DNA from: Hymenobacter canadensis
Lineage (GTDB): Bacteria > Bacteroidota > Bacteroidia > Cytophagales > Hymenobacteraceae
Direction of reading: 5' to 3'
Assembly (NCBI RefSeq): GCF_027359925.1
Contig: NZ_CP114767.1
Span: forward strand, 992,001 to 1,056,000
DNA: 64,000 bases
Shown here piece after piece: positions 1-8,515 of the stretch. The translations under genes were made by a program, and so were the position numbers. The notes beneath the pieces were generated by a model. The model had not been told where the DNA came from and searched no databases. It saw nothing but the letters and a program-made list of their open reading frames with translations. Each line of letters begins with the position of its first letter. The first letter of the stretch is position 1.

Positions 1-249
1 CTCCGTGGCTACGCCCGCATGAAACTCGCGCAGTACTGCCAGCGGGCCGCTGAAATCCTGGCCCTTGTGGGCTAGCTGAAAAATCTCCTCCAGTGCATTG
101 GTGGTTTTGCCCATCGCCGAAACCACAATGAGCAGCGGCGCGCCGGCACCATATTCCTGCACAATGCGGCCGAGGTTGCGGATGGCGGCCGCATCTTTCA
201 CGGAGGCGCCGCCGAACTTGTAGACTTTCAACTGGAGAGATTCCTGCAT
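1..249 (-). CDS. lysC: Aspartate kinase, N-terminal part (runs off window)
   Basis: Only the first 83 codons are inside the window. After the start the translation reads [20 protein letters not shown], followed by an [15 protein letters not shown] stretch. The KFGGASV motif and the VVSAMGKTT segment are hallmarks of the amino-acid kinase fold of aspartate kinases, which phosphorylate aspartate at the head of lysine, threonine and methionine synthesis. Whether the gene is a monofunctional kinase or fused to homoserine dehydrogenase or a decarboxylase cannot be seen. A Bacteroidota-type -7 element lies just upstream, and the gene is divergent from fbp. Confidence 0.85.
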   Translation of the reverse strand, partial: MQESLQLKVYKFGGASVKDAAAIRNLGRIVQEYGAGAPLLIVVSAMGKTTNALEEIFQLAHKGQDFSGPLAVLREFHAGVATE

Positions 250-254
250 GGGCC

Positions 255-262
255 CAAATGTA
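255..262 (-). promoter_or_regulatory. -7 element TACATTTG for the aspartate kinase gene
   Basis: On the minus strand the sequence TACATTTG matches the Bacteroidota -7 consensus TAnnTTTG and ends 6 bp before the start codon, so the transcript would be nearly leaderless. A convincing -33 element was not identified. Confidence 0.45.
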
Positions 263-345
263 GGGCCGAACGGATATTCGTGCCACTACGCCCGAAAAAG
301 GTTAATTTTGGCTTCCCACCCATCCGTTCATTCTCTCAGGCTTTT

Positions 346-1362
346 ATGAATCAACACGACAAGCTGGCGCTGCCCGTAGGCACTACTCTGGACCGTTTCA
401 TCATGCGTAAGCAGGAAGATTTTCCATATGCCACCGGCGAGCTAAGCCAGTTGCTGCGCGATATTGCGCTGGCGGCCAAAATCGTGAACCGCGAAATCAA
501 CCGCTCCGGCCTCATCGATATTGCCGGCGCTTACGGCAACCGCAACGTGCAGGGCGAAGACCAGCAGAAGCTCGACGTCATTGCCAACATCCGCTTCATC
601 CGAGCCCTGCGCAACGGCGGCGAGGTGTGCACCATCATCAGTGAGGAAGACGAGGAAGTCATCCAGACCGGCAACGTGCAGGGCAAGTACATCGTGGCCA
701 TCGACCCGCTCGACGGCTCCAGCAACATTGATGTGAACGTGTCTATCGGCACCATCTTCAGCATCTACCGGCGGGTATCGCCCACCGGCACCGAAGGCAC
801 CATGGCCGACTGCCTGCAGTCCGGCACCCACCAGGTGGCGGCCGGCTACGTGATTTACGGTTCCAGCACCATGATGGTGTACACCACCGGCAACGGCGTC
901 AACGGCTTCACTTACGAGCCCAGCCTGGGCGAGTTTTTCCTTTCGCACCCCAACATTCAGTCGCCGAAATCCGGCAGTGTGTACTCCGTAAACGAAGGCA
1001 GCTCGGCTTCCTTCTCGCCCGGCATGGCCGCCTACGTGGCGCACTGCAAGGACCAGGGCTTCTCGGCCCGCTACATCGGCTCGCTAGTGGCCGACTTCCA
1101 CCGCAACCTGCTCAAAGGCGGCATCTATATCTATCCGTCCACCCAGAAGTCGCCGAAGGGCAAGTTGCGGCTCATGTACGAGTGCAACCCGCTGGCTTTC
1201 ATTGTGGAGCAGGCCGGCGGCAAGTCCAGCAATGGATACATGCGCACCATGGAAATCGAGCCGCTCGACATGCACGACCGGAGCCCGTTGTTCATTGGCT
1301 CCATCGATCTGGTGAACCAGGCAGAGGAGTTTATGGCCCGCGAGCTGGCTCAGGCAGAGTAG
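346..1362 (+). CDS. fbp: Class I fructose-1,6-bisphosphatase
   Basis: This 338-residue protein hydrolyses fructose 1,6-bisphosphate to fructose 6-phosphate in gluconeogenesis. The metal-site motif SEEDEE is at about residues 99-104 and the signature [10 protein letters not shown] starts at residue 120. The C-terminal [20 protein letters not shown] segment, which holds the substrate lysine and a metal-binding glutamate, is also intact. Length matches the class I family. The frame is open upstream to a GTG at 280, but the ATG at 346 ([12 protein letters not shown]) gives the usual family N-terminus and is preferred. It is a single gene with its own terminator, divergent from the aspartate kinase gene. 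Confidence 0.95.
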   Translation: MNQHDKLALPVGTTLDRFIMRKQEDFPYATGELSQLLRDIALAAKIVNREINRSGLIDIAGAYGNRNVQGEDQQKLDVIANIRFIRALRNGGEVCTIISEEDEEVIQTGNVQGKYIVAIDPLDGSSNIDVNVSIGTIFSIYRRVSPTGTEGTMADCLQSGTHQVAAGYVIYGSSTMMVYTTGNGVNGFTYEPSLGEFFLSHPNIQSPKSGSVYSVNEGSSASFSPGMAAYVAHCKDQGFSARYIGSLVADFHRNLLKGGIYIYPSTQKSPKGKLRLMYECNPLAFIVEQAGGKSSNGYMRTMEIEPLDMHDRSPLFIGSIDLVNQAEEFMARELAQAE

Positions 1363-1404
1363 CCGGCCGCTTCGGCCGTATTCAGCTGGCATACATATAA
1401 AAAG

Positions 1405-1438
1405 AAGCCCGTCTGCACTACTGCAGACGGGCTTTTTT
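1405..1438. terminator. Hairpin terminator between convergent fbp and DUF5606 gene
   Basis: A 13-bp stem, AAGCCCGTCTGCA with its complement, closes a 4-base loop. It is followed by TTTTTT on the + strand and flanked by A residues on the other side, so it can terminate both convergent genes. Confidence 0.8.
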
Positions 1439-1456
1439 ATTCCTTTTCAGAAAGAG

Positions 1457-2047
1457 CTAGTCTTTCTTTTTGGGGCTTTTCTTAGCGGGCTTCTCGGTTT
1501 CTTCAGCTTCAGCGGGCTCAGCGGCTTTCTTCTTGGCCTTCGGCTTTTCTTCAGTAGCGTCGTCGTCGGCTTTTTTCGCTGCTTTCTTCGCTGGCGTTGC
1601 GGCCGATGCGTCGGCGTCAGCAGTTTCCGGCGTTTCGGTAGCTTCTTCAGCTGCCTGATACTCCAGGCGGCTGCTAACTACGTGGTACCACTGCACCAGC
1701 TTCTTGATGTCGGACATATACACCCGGTCCCGGTCGTAATCGGGGATGATTTCGCCCATGAACGCTGTCAGGTCCCGGTCATCCGACTTGTGGGTGAGGG
1801 CCAGGCTGCTGCCGTGCTTCTGGTAAATCCGGTCGAAAACGTCCGTCAGCGGTACCGTCTGGTCGTAATCCTGGGTGTAGATGGAAATCTCCTGCAGCAG
1901 CGACACCTTGTTGCGGGCCGAAGCCACGGAGCGGGTCGCCTGCTCATTGAGGGCTTCCACGATAACGCCAGCGCGGGTGGGCTTCACGAGGCGGTACAGA
2001 CCGGGCATTCCGCTGATAGCGGCAATTTCCTTCAGGTCGTAGGGCAT
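1457..2047 (-). CDS. DUF5606 family protein
   Basis: 196 residues. The N-terminal 130 residues (MPYDLKEIAAISGMPGLYRL, then an IVEALNEQATRSVASARNKVSLL segment and a DVF..Y.KHG region) match my recollection of the Bacteroidota family DUF5606, whose biochemical role is unknown. From about residue 135 the chain becomes a low-complexity Ala/Lys/Glu/Pro tail with repeated KKAAKK and KPKAKK motifs, probably disordered. Such basic tails could bind nucleic acid, but this is inference. A -7 element lies 25 bp upstream inside the end of the neighbouring gene, so it probably has its own promoter. Confidence 0.75.
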   Translation of the reverse strand: MPYDLKEIAAISGMPGLYRLVKPTRAGVIVEALNEQATRSVASARNKVSLLQEISIYTQDYDQTVPLTDVFDRIYQKHGSSLALTHKSDDRDLTAFMGEIIPDYDRDRVYMSDIKKLVQWYHVVSSRLEYQAAEEATETPETADADASAATPAKKAAKKADDDATEEKPKAKKKAAEPAEAEETEKPAKKSPKKKD

Positions 2048-2072
2048 AGGGGTAAAAAGTTGTTGGAAAAAG

Positions 2073-2080
2073 CAAAGTTA
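2073..2080 (-). promoter_or_regulatory. -7 element TAACTTTG for the DUF5606 gene
   Basis: On the minus strand TAACTTTG matches TAnnTTTG and overlaps the stop codon of the upstream TonB-C gene. It lies 25 bp before the ATG at 2047. Confidence 0.45.
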
Positions 2081-2563
2081 CTCAGTTGCGGCGGCTTGGC
2101 CGGGAACTGGCAGCTTAAATACAATGGGCAGGCTGGTCAGCACGGCGTAATCAGGCTTCTTGAACTGGAGCAGGCGCACTACACGTAGGGCTTCTTCGCC
2201 GCAGCCGCCGCCAATATTCTTCACCAGTTTGATGCCCGACATGGTCCCGTCCGTGTTCAGCGTAAAGCTCACGATGCAGGTACCCTGAATGCGGTTGCGG
2301 CGGGCCAGAATGGGATACTTCTTTTCTTTCTCGATGAAGGCATACAGGGCATCCTGGCCGCCTTCGTAGTACTCGGCTACCGGAATGGTTTTGCTCACGT
2401 TGCCTACCTGGTGAGCCGGGGCGGCTGCGGCCGGCTCCGCTTCCGGAGCCACCGTTTCCGGGGCGGGTCCGTCGGTCTTGACCTTTACTTTGGTTTTCTG
2501 CGCCAAAGCCGGTACCGAACAGGCCAGCAGGCCCACGGCCAGCGCGAAGGAGAGTTTTTTCAT
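2078..2563 (-). CDS. Periplasmic TonB C-terminal-domain protein
   Basis: 161 residues starting MKKLSFALAVGLLACSVPALAQ, a clear type I signal peptide cleaved after ALAQ. A Lys/Ala/Pro-rich linker follows (KTKVKVKTDGPAPETV), then a TonB C-terminal-like fold at about residues 65-160. Its motifs are YPILARRNRIQGTCIVSFTL, DGTMSGIKLVKNIGGGCGEEALRV and LQFKKPDY. It lacks a transmembrane anchor, so it is a soluble periplasmic TonB-like protein of the kind common in Bacteroidota rather than a classical energy transducer. The frame is open 18 codons upstream, but the signal peptide fixes the start at 2563. The KVKVKT linker resembles the tail of the OmpA protein at 3730-5961. Confidence 0.75.
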   Translation of the reverse strand: MKKLSFALAVGLLACSVPALAQKTKVKVKTDGPAPETVAPEAEPAAAAPAHQVGNVSKTIPVAEYYEGGQDALYAFIEKEKKYPILARRNRIQGTCIVSFTLNTDGTMSGIKLVKNIGGGCGEEALRVVRLLQFKKPDYAVLTSLPIVFKLPVPGQAAATE

Positions 2564-2641
2564 GAACGTAACAAACAAGAAAAAGAGAGGAAAATGAGCC
2601 GGAACAATCCGGCCCAACCCGCAGACAATTACGGGGCCAAT

Positions 2642-3259
2642 CTACACAATCTCCTCCGTTTGGGCCATCTGCCGGTTCACGTCCTCAATGAACGCCAGCA
2701 CCTCATCGCGGCCGGTTTTCTCCTCCGCTGACGTAACGAAATGCCGTGGCACCTCGTCCCACGATTCACTCATTTTGCGCATATATTCCGTCACGTTCTG
2801 GTGCGTGCGGCTACCCGATTGTTTGTCGGCTTTCGTGAACACCATCACAAACGGAATGCCCTCAGTGCCCAGCATTTCCATAAACTCCAGATCCACGGCC
2901 TGCGCCGAATGACGCGAGTCAATCAGCACAAATACGCAGGACAGGTTTTCGCGCTGGCGGAGATAGAAATTGATCATCCGGCCCCATTGCACGCGGCTAT
3001 CCTTGCTGACTTTTGCGTAGCCATAGCCCGGTAAATCGACCAGATACCACTCTTTGTTGACCAGAAAGTGGTTGATAAGCTGGGTTTTACCCGGCAGGGA
3101 AGAGGTTTTTGCCAAGCCTTTGCGCTCCATCAGCATATTAATGAGCGAGGATTTTCCCACGTTGGAGCGGCCGATAAAAGCGTATTCGGGAAGCGTGGGC
3201 GGTGGACACTGGTCCACCCGCGTATTGCTCATTAAGAAAGAAGCGTCACGGATTTGCAT
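2642..3259 (-). CDS. engB: Ribosome biogenesis GTP-binding protein EngB/YsxC/YihA
   Basis: 205 residues. GTPase motifs are complete: G1 GRSNVGKSS at about 30-38, a SSLPGKTQLIN switch region near 53-63, G3 DLPGYGYAKVS from 75, G4 FTKADK near 145 and a G5-like TSAEEKTG near the C-terminus. EngB is an essential GTPase that helps assemble the large ribosomal subunit. The frame is open for 51 codons upstream, but the ATG at 3259 (MQIRDASFLMSNT) matches family N-termini and sits 24 bp downstream of a -7 element. Confidence 0.92.
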   Translation of the reverse strand: MQIRDASFLMSNTRVDQCPPPTLPEYAFIGRSNVGKSSLINMLMERKGLAKTSSLPGKTQLINHFLVNKEWYLVDLPGYGYAKVSKDSRVQWGRMINFYLRQRENLSCVFVLIDSRHSAQAVDLEFMEMLGTEGIPFVMVFTKADKQSGSRTHQNVTEYMRKMSESWDEVPRHFVTSAEEKTGRDEVLAFIEDVNRQMAQTEEIV

Positions 3260-3282
3260 ACTAAAATCAACAGGTGTGCGGG

Positions 3283-3290
3283 CAAAGGTA
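3283..3290 (-). promoter_or_regulatory. -7 element TACCTTTG for engB
   Basis: TACCTTTG on the minus strand matches TAnnTTTG and lies 24 bp upstream of the chosen engB start. This argues against the longer upstream open frame being translated. Confidence 0.5.
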
Positions 3291-3503
3291 CGCCCGGAAA
3301 TACATTGCCTCCCGCCAGGCCGGACAAACCGTGGCAAAGGCAAATTTCGTAGGCTATTCAAGGTTCTTTGTAAAGCAGGCCTATATTTGCGCGGTTCGAG
3401 AGCCTGGCACAATGCGCAAACAGGGTTTCGAATTATATTTTTTGGGAGCTAATACAATAATTTTAATGAATTGGATGGGACTAAGTTGGTATTATAAAAT
3501 TTC

Positions 3504-3511
3504 TATCTTTG
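3504..3511 (+). promoter_or_regulatory. -7 element TATCTTTG for the OmpA/PorE-like gene
   Basis: TATCTTTG matches the Bacteroidota -7 consensus, with a TTG 15 bp upstream in an AT-rich context. The start codon is 219 bp further on, implying a leader of roughly 210 nt. Confidence 0.45.
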
Positions 3512-3609
3512 CCCGCAAATTGCTCTGTCCTGCATCCGTAAAAATCCCAAAATACGTAGCGTAAAGAAGAAATTCCGCTCTTTTTAGCGTGAAAAAAATA
3601 GTTCCCTAC

Positions 3610-3690
3610 TTAACCCTGGGGCAGGTTTTCAGTATAAGAGGCATCTTACCGAAAAACTACTGCTACCTGCAGCCTCCGCACCAGGGTTAA
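3610..3690 (+). repeat. Inverted repeat in the leader of the OmpA/PorE-like gene
   Basis: TTAACCCTGG at 3610-3619 is the exact complement of CCAGGGTTAA at 3681-3690. In RNA it would close a large stem-loop ending 39 nt before the start codon. It may be regulatory or a decayed mobile palindrome of the CCCAGGG type seen elsewhere in the window. Confidence 0.4.
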
Positions 3691-3729
3691 CTCCTCTTGC
3701 AACTCCTTATTCCTCAAACCCCTCCTCAG

Positions 3730-5961
3730 ATGGACAACTTAGTCAAAAGGTTATTGAAAGCCTCTTGCGCCTTAGCTCTTACCGCTGCCGTGGCCCAGCC
3801 TGCGCTGGCCCAGAGCACGCGCCAGCAGCTTAAGACTGCAAATAAGTTATTCGACCAAGAAAACTACCGGGCCTCCATTCCTTACTATGAGCAGGTACTG
3901 TCAAAGGAGCCTAACAACGCTTTGGCATTGTTCCGCGCTGGTATCTCCTACATGTCGTTCGACAAGGAGAAGGCCAGCGACTATATCTACAAAGCGCAAA
4001 AGCTGAAGCCGAAAGTTTCGAAGGACGTAGAGTACTGGCTGGGTCGCGTTGACCACCTCAACTACAACTTCGACGAGGCCATCACGCACTATCAGGCCTA
4101 TAACGCCACGTTGAAGCCCAAGGATACCCGCAAAGCTCAGTTGGCTCAGCTGATTCAGCATTCGAAAAACGCCAAGGTGCAGTTCAACAGCCCCAAGGAT
4201 ATTTTCGTGAAGAACCTGGGTCCGACTATCAACACGCCGTATTCGGAGCACAGCCCGGTGATTTCGCAGGACGATAAAATCCTGCTCTTTACCTCGCGTT
4301 CCGACAATATGAGCGCCCAGTCGGTTGCGCAGGACGCGAAAAACAAAAAGGACAAGAACCTCGCTACTGACGGCCAGTACTACGAAAACATCTACGAAGC
4401 CACGCGTATTGATGACGAGAACTGGGAGAAGCCACGCTCGCTGAGCACGGTGCTGAACGGCAAAGGCCACGACGCTTCCATCCAGGTGTTCGATAACGAC
4501 ACCAAGCTGCTGATGTACCGCAACGACGAGAACGGCGACATCATGTATGCCGAGAAGTCGGGTGCTGACTGGACGGAGCCCAAGAAGTTGAACGACAACA
4601 TCAACTCCAAGGCGTTTGAGTCGGATGCGTACATCACGCCAGACGGCCGCACCATCTACTTCTCTACGGGCAAGTATTCAGAAGACGGTACGCTGGACAT
4701 CTACTTCGCAACCCGCCAACAGGGTGGTGACTGGGGCACGGCTAAGCCAGTAACCGGCATCAACACCAAATACGACGACGACAGCCCGTATGTAAGCAAG
4801 GACGGCCGGACACTGTATTTCGCCTCGCGCGGCCACAACACGATGGGCGGCTACGACATCTTCAAGTCGGACTATGACTCGGTAGGAAACAAGTGGGGCC
4901 GCCCGGAGAACATGGGCTACCCGGTGAATACGCCTGATGATGACACGTACTATCGTTTGAGCCCGAATGGCTCGTACGCTTACCTGTCGTCGTACCGCAT
5001 CGGTGGCTACGGTGAGAAGGACATCTACACCATCAACTACATCAAAAACGCCATCATCCGGGGCAAAGTGTTCAGCAAGCGCGACAGCACAACGGTAATC
5101 CCTGGTGTGGAGCTGGTATTTAGCGGCACACAGGCTGATAAAACGGCCCTGAGCTACCGCGACGTAACCAAGCCCGAAACCGGCGACTATCAGGTGAACG
5201 TGCTTTCGGGCCGTACTTACCAAGTAGCCGCTTCCAAAGACGGCCAGAACGTAGCTACTGAGGAATTCGCAATACCTGTATCGACCAACGATTCGACGGT
5301 GATTGAGAAAAACTTCTACGTGGATTATGTAGACACGAGCATGGTAGCCGGTGTGGCCATGAAGCCCATCTACTTCGATACCGACAAGTACAAGCTACGC
5401 GCTGAGAGCATCACGGAGCTGAATAACATTGCCGCTATCCTGGCTGCCAACCCTGGCGTGAACATCTCCATCGAAGGCCATTGCGACTCGCGCAATACCG
5501 ACGAGTACAACATGGTGCTGGGCCAGAACCGCGCTGATGCTGCTTACAACTACCTGAAGAAGCAGGGTGTAGGCGAAACCCGCATGGTAACGGTAAGTTA
5601 TGGCGAGCGTCGTCCGGCGGCCGGCAACGACAGCCCGGAGAACATGCAGCTTAACCGCCGCGTGGAGTTCCGCACGATCCTGAAAGAAGGTGAAGCCATG
5701 CCAACCATGACGCCTCCCGCCACGCCTACTTCGGGCACGCCAGTGCGTTCTACGCCACTGCAGCCCGGCAAAAGCAAGGTGAAAATGGCTGACGGTACCA
5801 AGGTGAAAACCAAGGTGGACGAGGACAGCGACAAAGTAAAAGTGAAAACCAAAGGCGCTTCGGATGAGAAGAGCAAGACGGTTACCAAAGACGGTACCAT
5901 CGATGCCAAGACCAAAGATGCCACCGGTGAAAAGACCAAAGTGAAGACGGACAACGACTAA
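3730..5961 (+). CDS. PorE-like outer-membrane protein: TPR, PD40 propeller, CRD, OmpA C-terminal domain
   Basis: 743 residues. A signal peptide (to about residue 28, AQPALAQ) precedes TPR-like helices (about 30-130) and a run of PD40/WD40-like blades with DGRTIYFSTGKYSEDGTLDIYF-like motifs (about 165-435). A carboxypeptidase-regulatory-like beta domain follows (about 445-530), then an OmpA peptidoglycan-binding domain from about 546 (PIYFDTDKYKL, EGHCDSRNTDEYN, NRRVEF). This order is that of PorE, the type IX secretion component that anchors the machine to peptidoglycan, though PorE of Porphyromonas is a lipoprotein and this one has a standard signal peptide. Paralogues with other roles exist, so the assignment is tentative. 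The last 75 residues are a charged tail of repeated KVKTK-type motifs. The ATG at 3730 is preferred over an in-frame TTG at 3697. Confidence 0.8.
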   Translation: MDNLVKRLLKASCALALTAAVAQPALAQSTRQQLKTANKLFDQENYRASIPYYEQVLSKEPNNALALFRAGISYMSFDKEKASDYIYKAQKLKPKVSKDVEYWLGRVDHLNYNFDEAITHYQAYNATLKPKDTRKAQLAQLIQHSKNAKVQFNSPKDIFVKNLGPTINTPYSEHSPVISQDDKILLFTSRSDNMSAQSVAQDAKNKKDKNLATDGQYYENIYEATRIDDENWEKPRSLSTVLNGKGHDASIQVFDNDTKLLMYRNDENGDIMYAEKSGADWTEPKKLNDNINSKAFESDAYITPDGRTIYFSTGKYSEDGTLDIYFATRQQGGDWGTAKPVTGINTKYDDDSPYVSKDGRTLYFASRGHNTMGGYDIFKSDYDSVGNKWGRPENMGYPVNTPDDDTYYRLSPNGSYAYLSSYRIGGYGEKDIYTINYIKNAIIRGKVFSKRDSTTVIPGVELVFSGTQADKTALSYRDVTKPETGDYQVNVLSGRTYQVAASKDGQNVATEEFAIPVSTNDSTVIEKNFYVDYVDTSMVAGVAMKPIYFDTDKYKLRAESITELNNIAAILAANPGVNISIEGHCDSRNTDEYNMVLGQNRADAAYNYLKKQGVGETRMVTVSYGERRPAAGNDSPENMQLNRRVEFRTILKEGEAMPTMTPPATPTSGTPVRSTPLQPGKSKVKMADGTKVKTKVDEDSDKVKVKTKGASDEKSKTVTKDGTIDAKTKDATGEKTKVKTDND

Positions 5962-5983
5962 GCCGCTTCTAACAGCTAGTAAA

Positions 5984-6018
5984 ACGGGCCGGGCAAATTG
6001 TCCGGCCCGTTTTTTTTC
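5984..6018 (+). terminator. Terminator of the OmpA/PorE-like gene
   Basis: A 9-bp stem ACGGGCCGG / CCGGCCCGT with a 16-base interior is followed by eight T residues, a strong intrinsic terminator. Confidence 0.8.
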
Positions 6019-6040
6019 AACATAATGGCCGAACCCACGT

Positions 6041-6048
6041 TATGTTTG
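6041..6048 (+). promoter_or_regulatory. -7 element TATGTTTG for ubiE/menG
   Basis: TATGTTTG matches TAnnTTTG and lies 41 bp before the ubiE/menG ATG, just after the preceding terminator. Confidence 0.5.
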
Positions 6049-6089
6049 GGCAATTTCGCCCTTGAATTCTCGTTGTTCGCCCCAGAACT

Positions 6090-6818
6090 ATGGCCGTAGT
6101 ACCCTACAAAGACGACACCGCTGACAAAAAATCGCAGGTGGCGCACATGTTCAACAGCATCGCCGGGAAGTATGACTTCCTCAACCACTTCCTCAGCGCC
6201 GGAACCGATATTTATTGGCGGCGTAAGGCCGTGGGCGAGTTGAAGCAGCTACGGCCGGCCCGAATACTGGATATTGCCACCGGCACCGCCGACTTCGCCA
6301 TCGAAACGCTGCGGGCGGCCTCACCCGATGCGAAGGTGACGGGCGTGGATATTTCGGAAGGGATGCTGGCCGTTGGGCGGCGTAAGCTGGAGGCAAAGGG
6401 CCTCACCAATCGTATCCAGCTGGAGTTGGGCGACTCGGAGAACCTGCCGTTTCCTGATGGGTACTTCGATGCCGTGACGGCTTCGTTTGGAGTACGCAAC
6501 TTCGAAAACCTGGCCATTGGCCTAGCCGAAATGCGCCGGGTGCTGCGGCCGGGCGGTAAGCTCGTGATACTGGAGTTTTCCAAGCCCACGGCTTTCCCCA
6601 TGAAACAGGCCTACAATTTTTACTTCCGGCATATTCTGCCGGTATTTGGCAAACTCATCTCTAAAGACCGCGCCGCCTACACGTACCTGCCCGAATCGGT
6701 GCAGGCCTTCCCGGACGGCCCAGACTTTCTGGCTATTCTGCGGCAGGTTGGCTTTACTTCTCCCGCATGGCAACCCCTCACTTTCGGTATCAGCTCCATC
6801 TACACCGCACTCAAGTAG
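6090..6818 (+). CDS. ubiE: Demethylmenaquinone methyltransferase (UbiE/MenG)
   Basis: 242 residues. The N-terminus [20 protein letters not shown] and the SAM-binding motif [14 protein letters not shown] (about 59-72) are characteristic, as are GVDISEGML and the family signature [10 protein letters not shown]. The C-terminal SSIYTALK also fits. It methylates demethylmenaquinone to menaquinone, the respiratory quinone expected in this phylum. The end of the gene overlaps the next gene by 52 bp in another frame; ubiE followed by porT is a conserved order in many Bacteroidota as I recall it. Confidence 0.93.
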   Translation: MAVVPYKDDTADKKSQVAHMFNSIAGKYDFLNHFLSAGTDIYWRRKAVGELKQLRPARILDIATGTADFAIETLRAASPDAKVTGVDISEGMLAVGRRKLEAKGLTNRIQLELGDSENLPFPDGYFDAVTASFGVRNFENLAIGLAEMRRVLRPGGKLVILEFSKPTAFPMKQAYNFYFRHILPVFGKLISKDRAAYTYLPESVQAFPDGPDFLAILRQVGFTSPAWQPLTFGISSIYTALK

Positions 6819-7591
6819 GCCAGTTTGCGCTGGCCGGTTTGCTGGCTCTGGCCGTGCCGCTTAGCGGAATGGCCCAGAACAAGAGCCGCGCTACGGCCAG
6901 CCGGGGCAAGGGTGGCCGTGTGAAATCCATTACGGTGCAAAACCTGCCCGGCTACGACGATAAGTGGTTCCACCCAGGCTTCTATATTGCTCCTAACTTT
7001 TCGAGCTATAAGATCGAGCAGTCGCCGGCGTACATTGCTAACTTCGGTACTTCGCGTGGCGTGACGGCAAACTCCAAGATAAGCCCCGGCTTCTCGGTTG
7101 GGTTTGTGGGCGATGCGCGGCTGAATGACTACTTGAACCTGCGCTTTGCGCCGGGCGTGAGCTTCATCACGCGCCAGATTGAATTCAAGCCCGACGGCTA
7201 CACGCCTGACCCGAGCAGAGACAATGATCCGGAGGAAATCGTGACGCAGGAGGTGGGGGCTACGCAGGTGGATCTGCCGCTGCTGGTGAAGTTTCACTCG
7301 GAGCGCCGCCGCAACACGCGCGTGTATGTGGTGGGTGGCCTCAAGCCCAGCGTGAACGTAGGTACCCGCCGCAAGGACCCGGAGCGCAATCAGCTGTCGG
7401 TAGCCAGCAGCGACCTGGCCATTGAGTATGGGGTGGGCCTCGACCTGTTCTATCCGTTCTTCAAGTTCGCGCCTGAGCTGCGCTTCTCGCACGGGCTTAG
7501 CAATCAGCACCAGGGCGTAGACAACATCTACAGCCGCAGCCTACAGAGCCTGCGCAGCAACACCGTAACGCTGTACCTGAACTTTGAATAA
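6767..7591 (+). CDS. porT: PorT-like outer-membrane beta-barrel protein (type IX secretion)
   Basis: 274 residues. The chain begins with a basic N-terminal segment, then a hydrophobic stretch ending PLSGMAQ, consistent with a signal peptide, and a beta-rich barrel. Recognisable PorT/SprT-like features are [20 protein letters not shown] near the start, [19 protein letters not shown] in the middle, and a C-terminus ending in aromatic-rich strands (TLYLNFE). PorT is a barrel required for type IX secretion and gliding. The ATG at 6767 overlaps ubiE by 52 bp; a start inside the N-terminal stretch cannot be excluded because the first 20 residues are encoded within ubiE. Assignment rests on motifs and on the ubiE neighbourhood. 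Confidence 0.75.
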   Translation: MATPHFRYQLHLHRTQVGQFALAGLLALAVPLSGMAQNKSRATASRGKGGRVKSITVQNLPGYDDKWFHPGFYIAPNFSSYKIEQSPAYIANFGTSRGVTANSKISPGFSVGFVGDARLNDYLNLRFAPGVSFITRQIEFKPDGYTPDPSRDNDPEEIVTQEVGATQVDLPLLVKFHSERRRNTRVYVVGGLKPSVNVGTRRKDPERNQLSVASSDLAIEYGVGLDLFYPFFKFAPELRFSHGLSNQHQGVDNIYSRSLQSLRSNTVTLYLNFE

Positions 7592-7617
7592 ACCACACAA
7601 GCTTAGCTGAACTGATA

Positions 7618-7661
7618 ATGGCTGGCTGCCCAACGCGTTGTTGGGGCGGCCAGCCATTTTT
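7618..7661 (+). terminator. Terminator after the ubiE-porT operon
   Basis: ATGGCTGGCTGCCCAAC pairs with GTTGGGGCGGCCAGCCAT with one bulge, followed by TTTT. Confidence 0.75.
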
Positions 7662-7693
7662 CGGTTCGACAGGCTGCTGCTTCTAAAAAACGT

Positions 7694-8443
7694 ATGAAAA
7701 CTGCCTTTATCACCGGGGCTTCCTCGGGCATTGGCCGCGCTACGGCTGTAGCGCTGGCGCAATCCGGATTTCAGCTCATCATTACCGGGCGTCGCCGCGA
7801 GAAGCTGGAAGAGCTGGCCCGGGAGCTGGCTGGTATCTCCACGCACATCCTCACGTTTGATGTGCGCGACCGGGCTGCCGTGGAGGCCGCCGTGGCCAGC
7901 CTGCCCGGGACCTTTGCCGAGGTAGACGTGCTGATCAATAACGCTGGCAATGCCCACGGGCTGGCCCCGATTCAGGACGGCAACCCGGACGACTGGGACG
8001 CTATGCTCGATGGCAATGTGAAGGGGCTGCTCTACGTGAGCCGGGCCGTGCTGCCCGCCATGACGCGCCGACAGGTGGGCCATATTATCAATATCGGCTC
8101 CATTGCTGGCATTGAGGCCTATGCCAACGGCAACGTGTACTGCGCCTCCAAAGCCGCCGTGTCGATGCTGACCAAAACCATGCGCCTGGATTTGCTGCCC
8201 CACAACATCCGGGTGGCAGAGGTGAACCCGGGTGCGGTGGAAACCGACTTCTCGAAGGTGCGCTTCAAAGGCGACGAATCCCGCGCCGAGTCGGTATACA
8301 AGGGCTTTCAGCCGCTGGTGGCGCAGGATGTGGCCGAAGTCATTCAGTTCATGGTGACCCGGCCGCCGCACGTAAACGTGGCCGAGGTGCTGCTGCTGCC
8401 AACAGCGCAGGGCGCGGCCGCCACCATTCGGCGGGAATCATAA
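7694..8443 (+). CDS. SDR-family NADP-dependent oxidoreductase (YdfG-like)
   Basis: 249 residues with a Rossmann fold. The cofactor motif TGASSGIG is at about 7-14, with TGRRREKL suggesting NADP preference. Other motifs are LINNAGNAHG near 90, a catalytic Ser in INIGSIAGIEAY and the YCASK Tyr/Lys pair near 155-159, with NPGAVETDFSKVRF after it. The last features resemble YdfG-type dehydrogenases acting on short 3-hydroxy acids such as L-allo-threonine or 3-hydroxypropionate. Substrate cannot be decided from sequence. It is a single gene flanked by two terminators. Confidence 0.85.
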   Translation: MKTAFITGASSGIGRATAVALAQSGFQLIITGRRREKLEELARELAGISTHILTFDVRDRAAVEAAVASLPGTFAEVDVLINNAGNAHGLAPIQDGNPDDWDAMLDGNVKGLLYVSRAVLPAMTRRQVGHIINIGSIAGIEAYANGNVYCASKAAVSMLTKTMRLDLLPHNIRVAEVNPGAVETDFSKVRFKGDESRAESVYKGFQPLVAQDVAEVIQFMVTRPPHVNVAEVLLLPTAQGAAATIRRES

Positions 8444-8478
8444 CCGAAAGCCAACGCACTGCAGCGTGCTGCAAAAAT

Positions 8479-8508
8479 ACAGCCCGGCCAACTGATTGGC
8501 CGGGCTGT
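8479..8508. terminator. Bidirectional terminator between SDR and hydrolase genes
   Basis: A 13-bp perfect stem ACAGCCCGGCCAA / TTGGCCGGGCTGT closes a 4-base loop between convergent genes. The T-tract is poor on the + strand (GTTGCGTTT); AAAAA on the other side serves the minus strand. Confidence 0.65.
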
Positions 8509-8515
8509 GTTGCGT

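Larger units (their letters stand above)
3291..3729. other. Long intergenic region upstream of the OmpA/PorE-like gene
   Basis: About 440 bp without a credible gene, more AT-rich than its neighbours. On the + strand it holds two TAnnTTTG elements (TATATTTG at 3382-3389 and TATCTTTG at 3504-3511) and a 10-bp perfect inverted repeat at 3610-3619 and 3681-3690. I read it as the promoter and long leader of the downstream envelope gene. Confidence 0.5.

Noticed and set aside
280..345. GTG start for fbp at 280
   Set aside because: The added 22 residues do not resemble fructose bisphosphatases; ATG at 346 gives the standard N-terminus.
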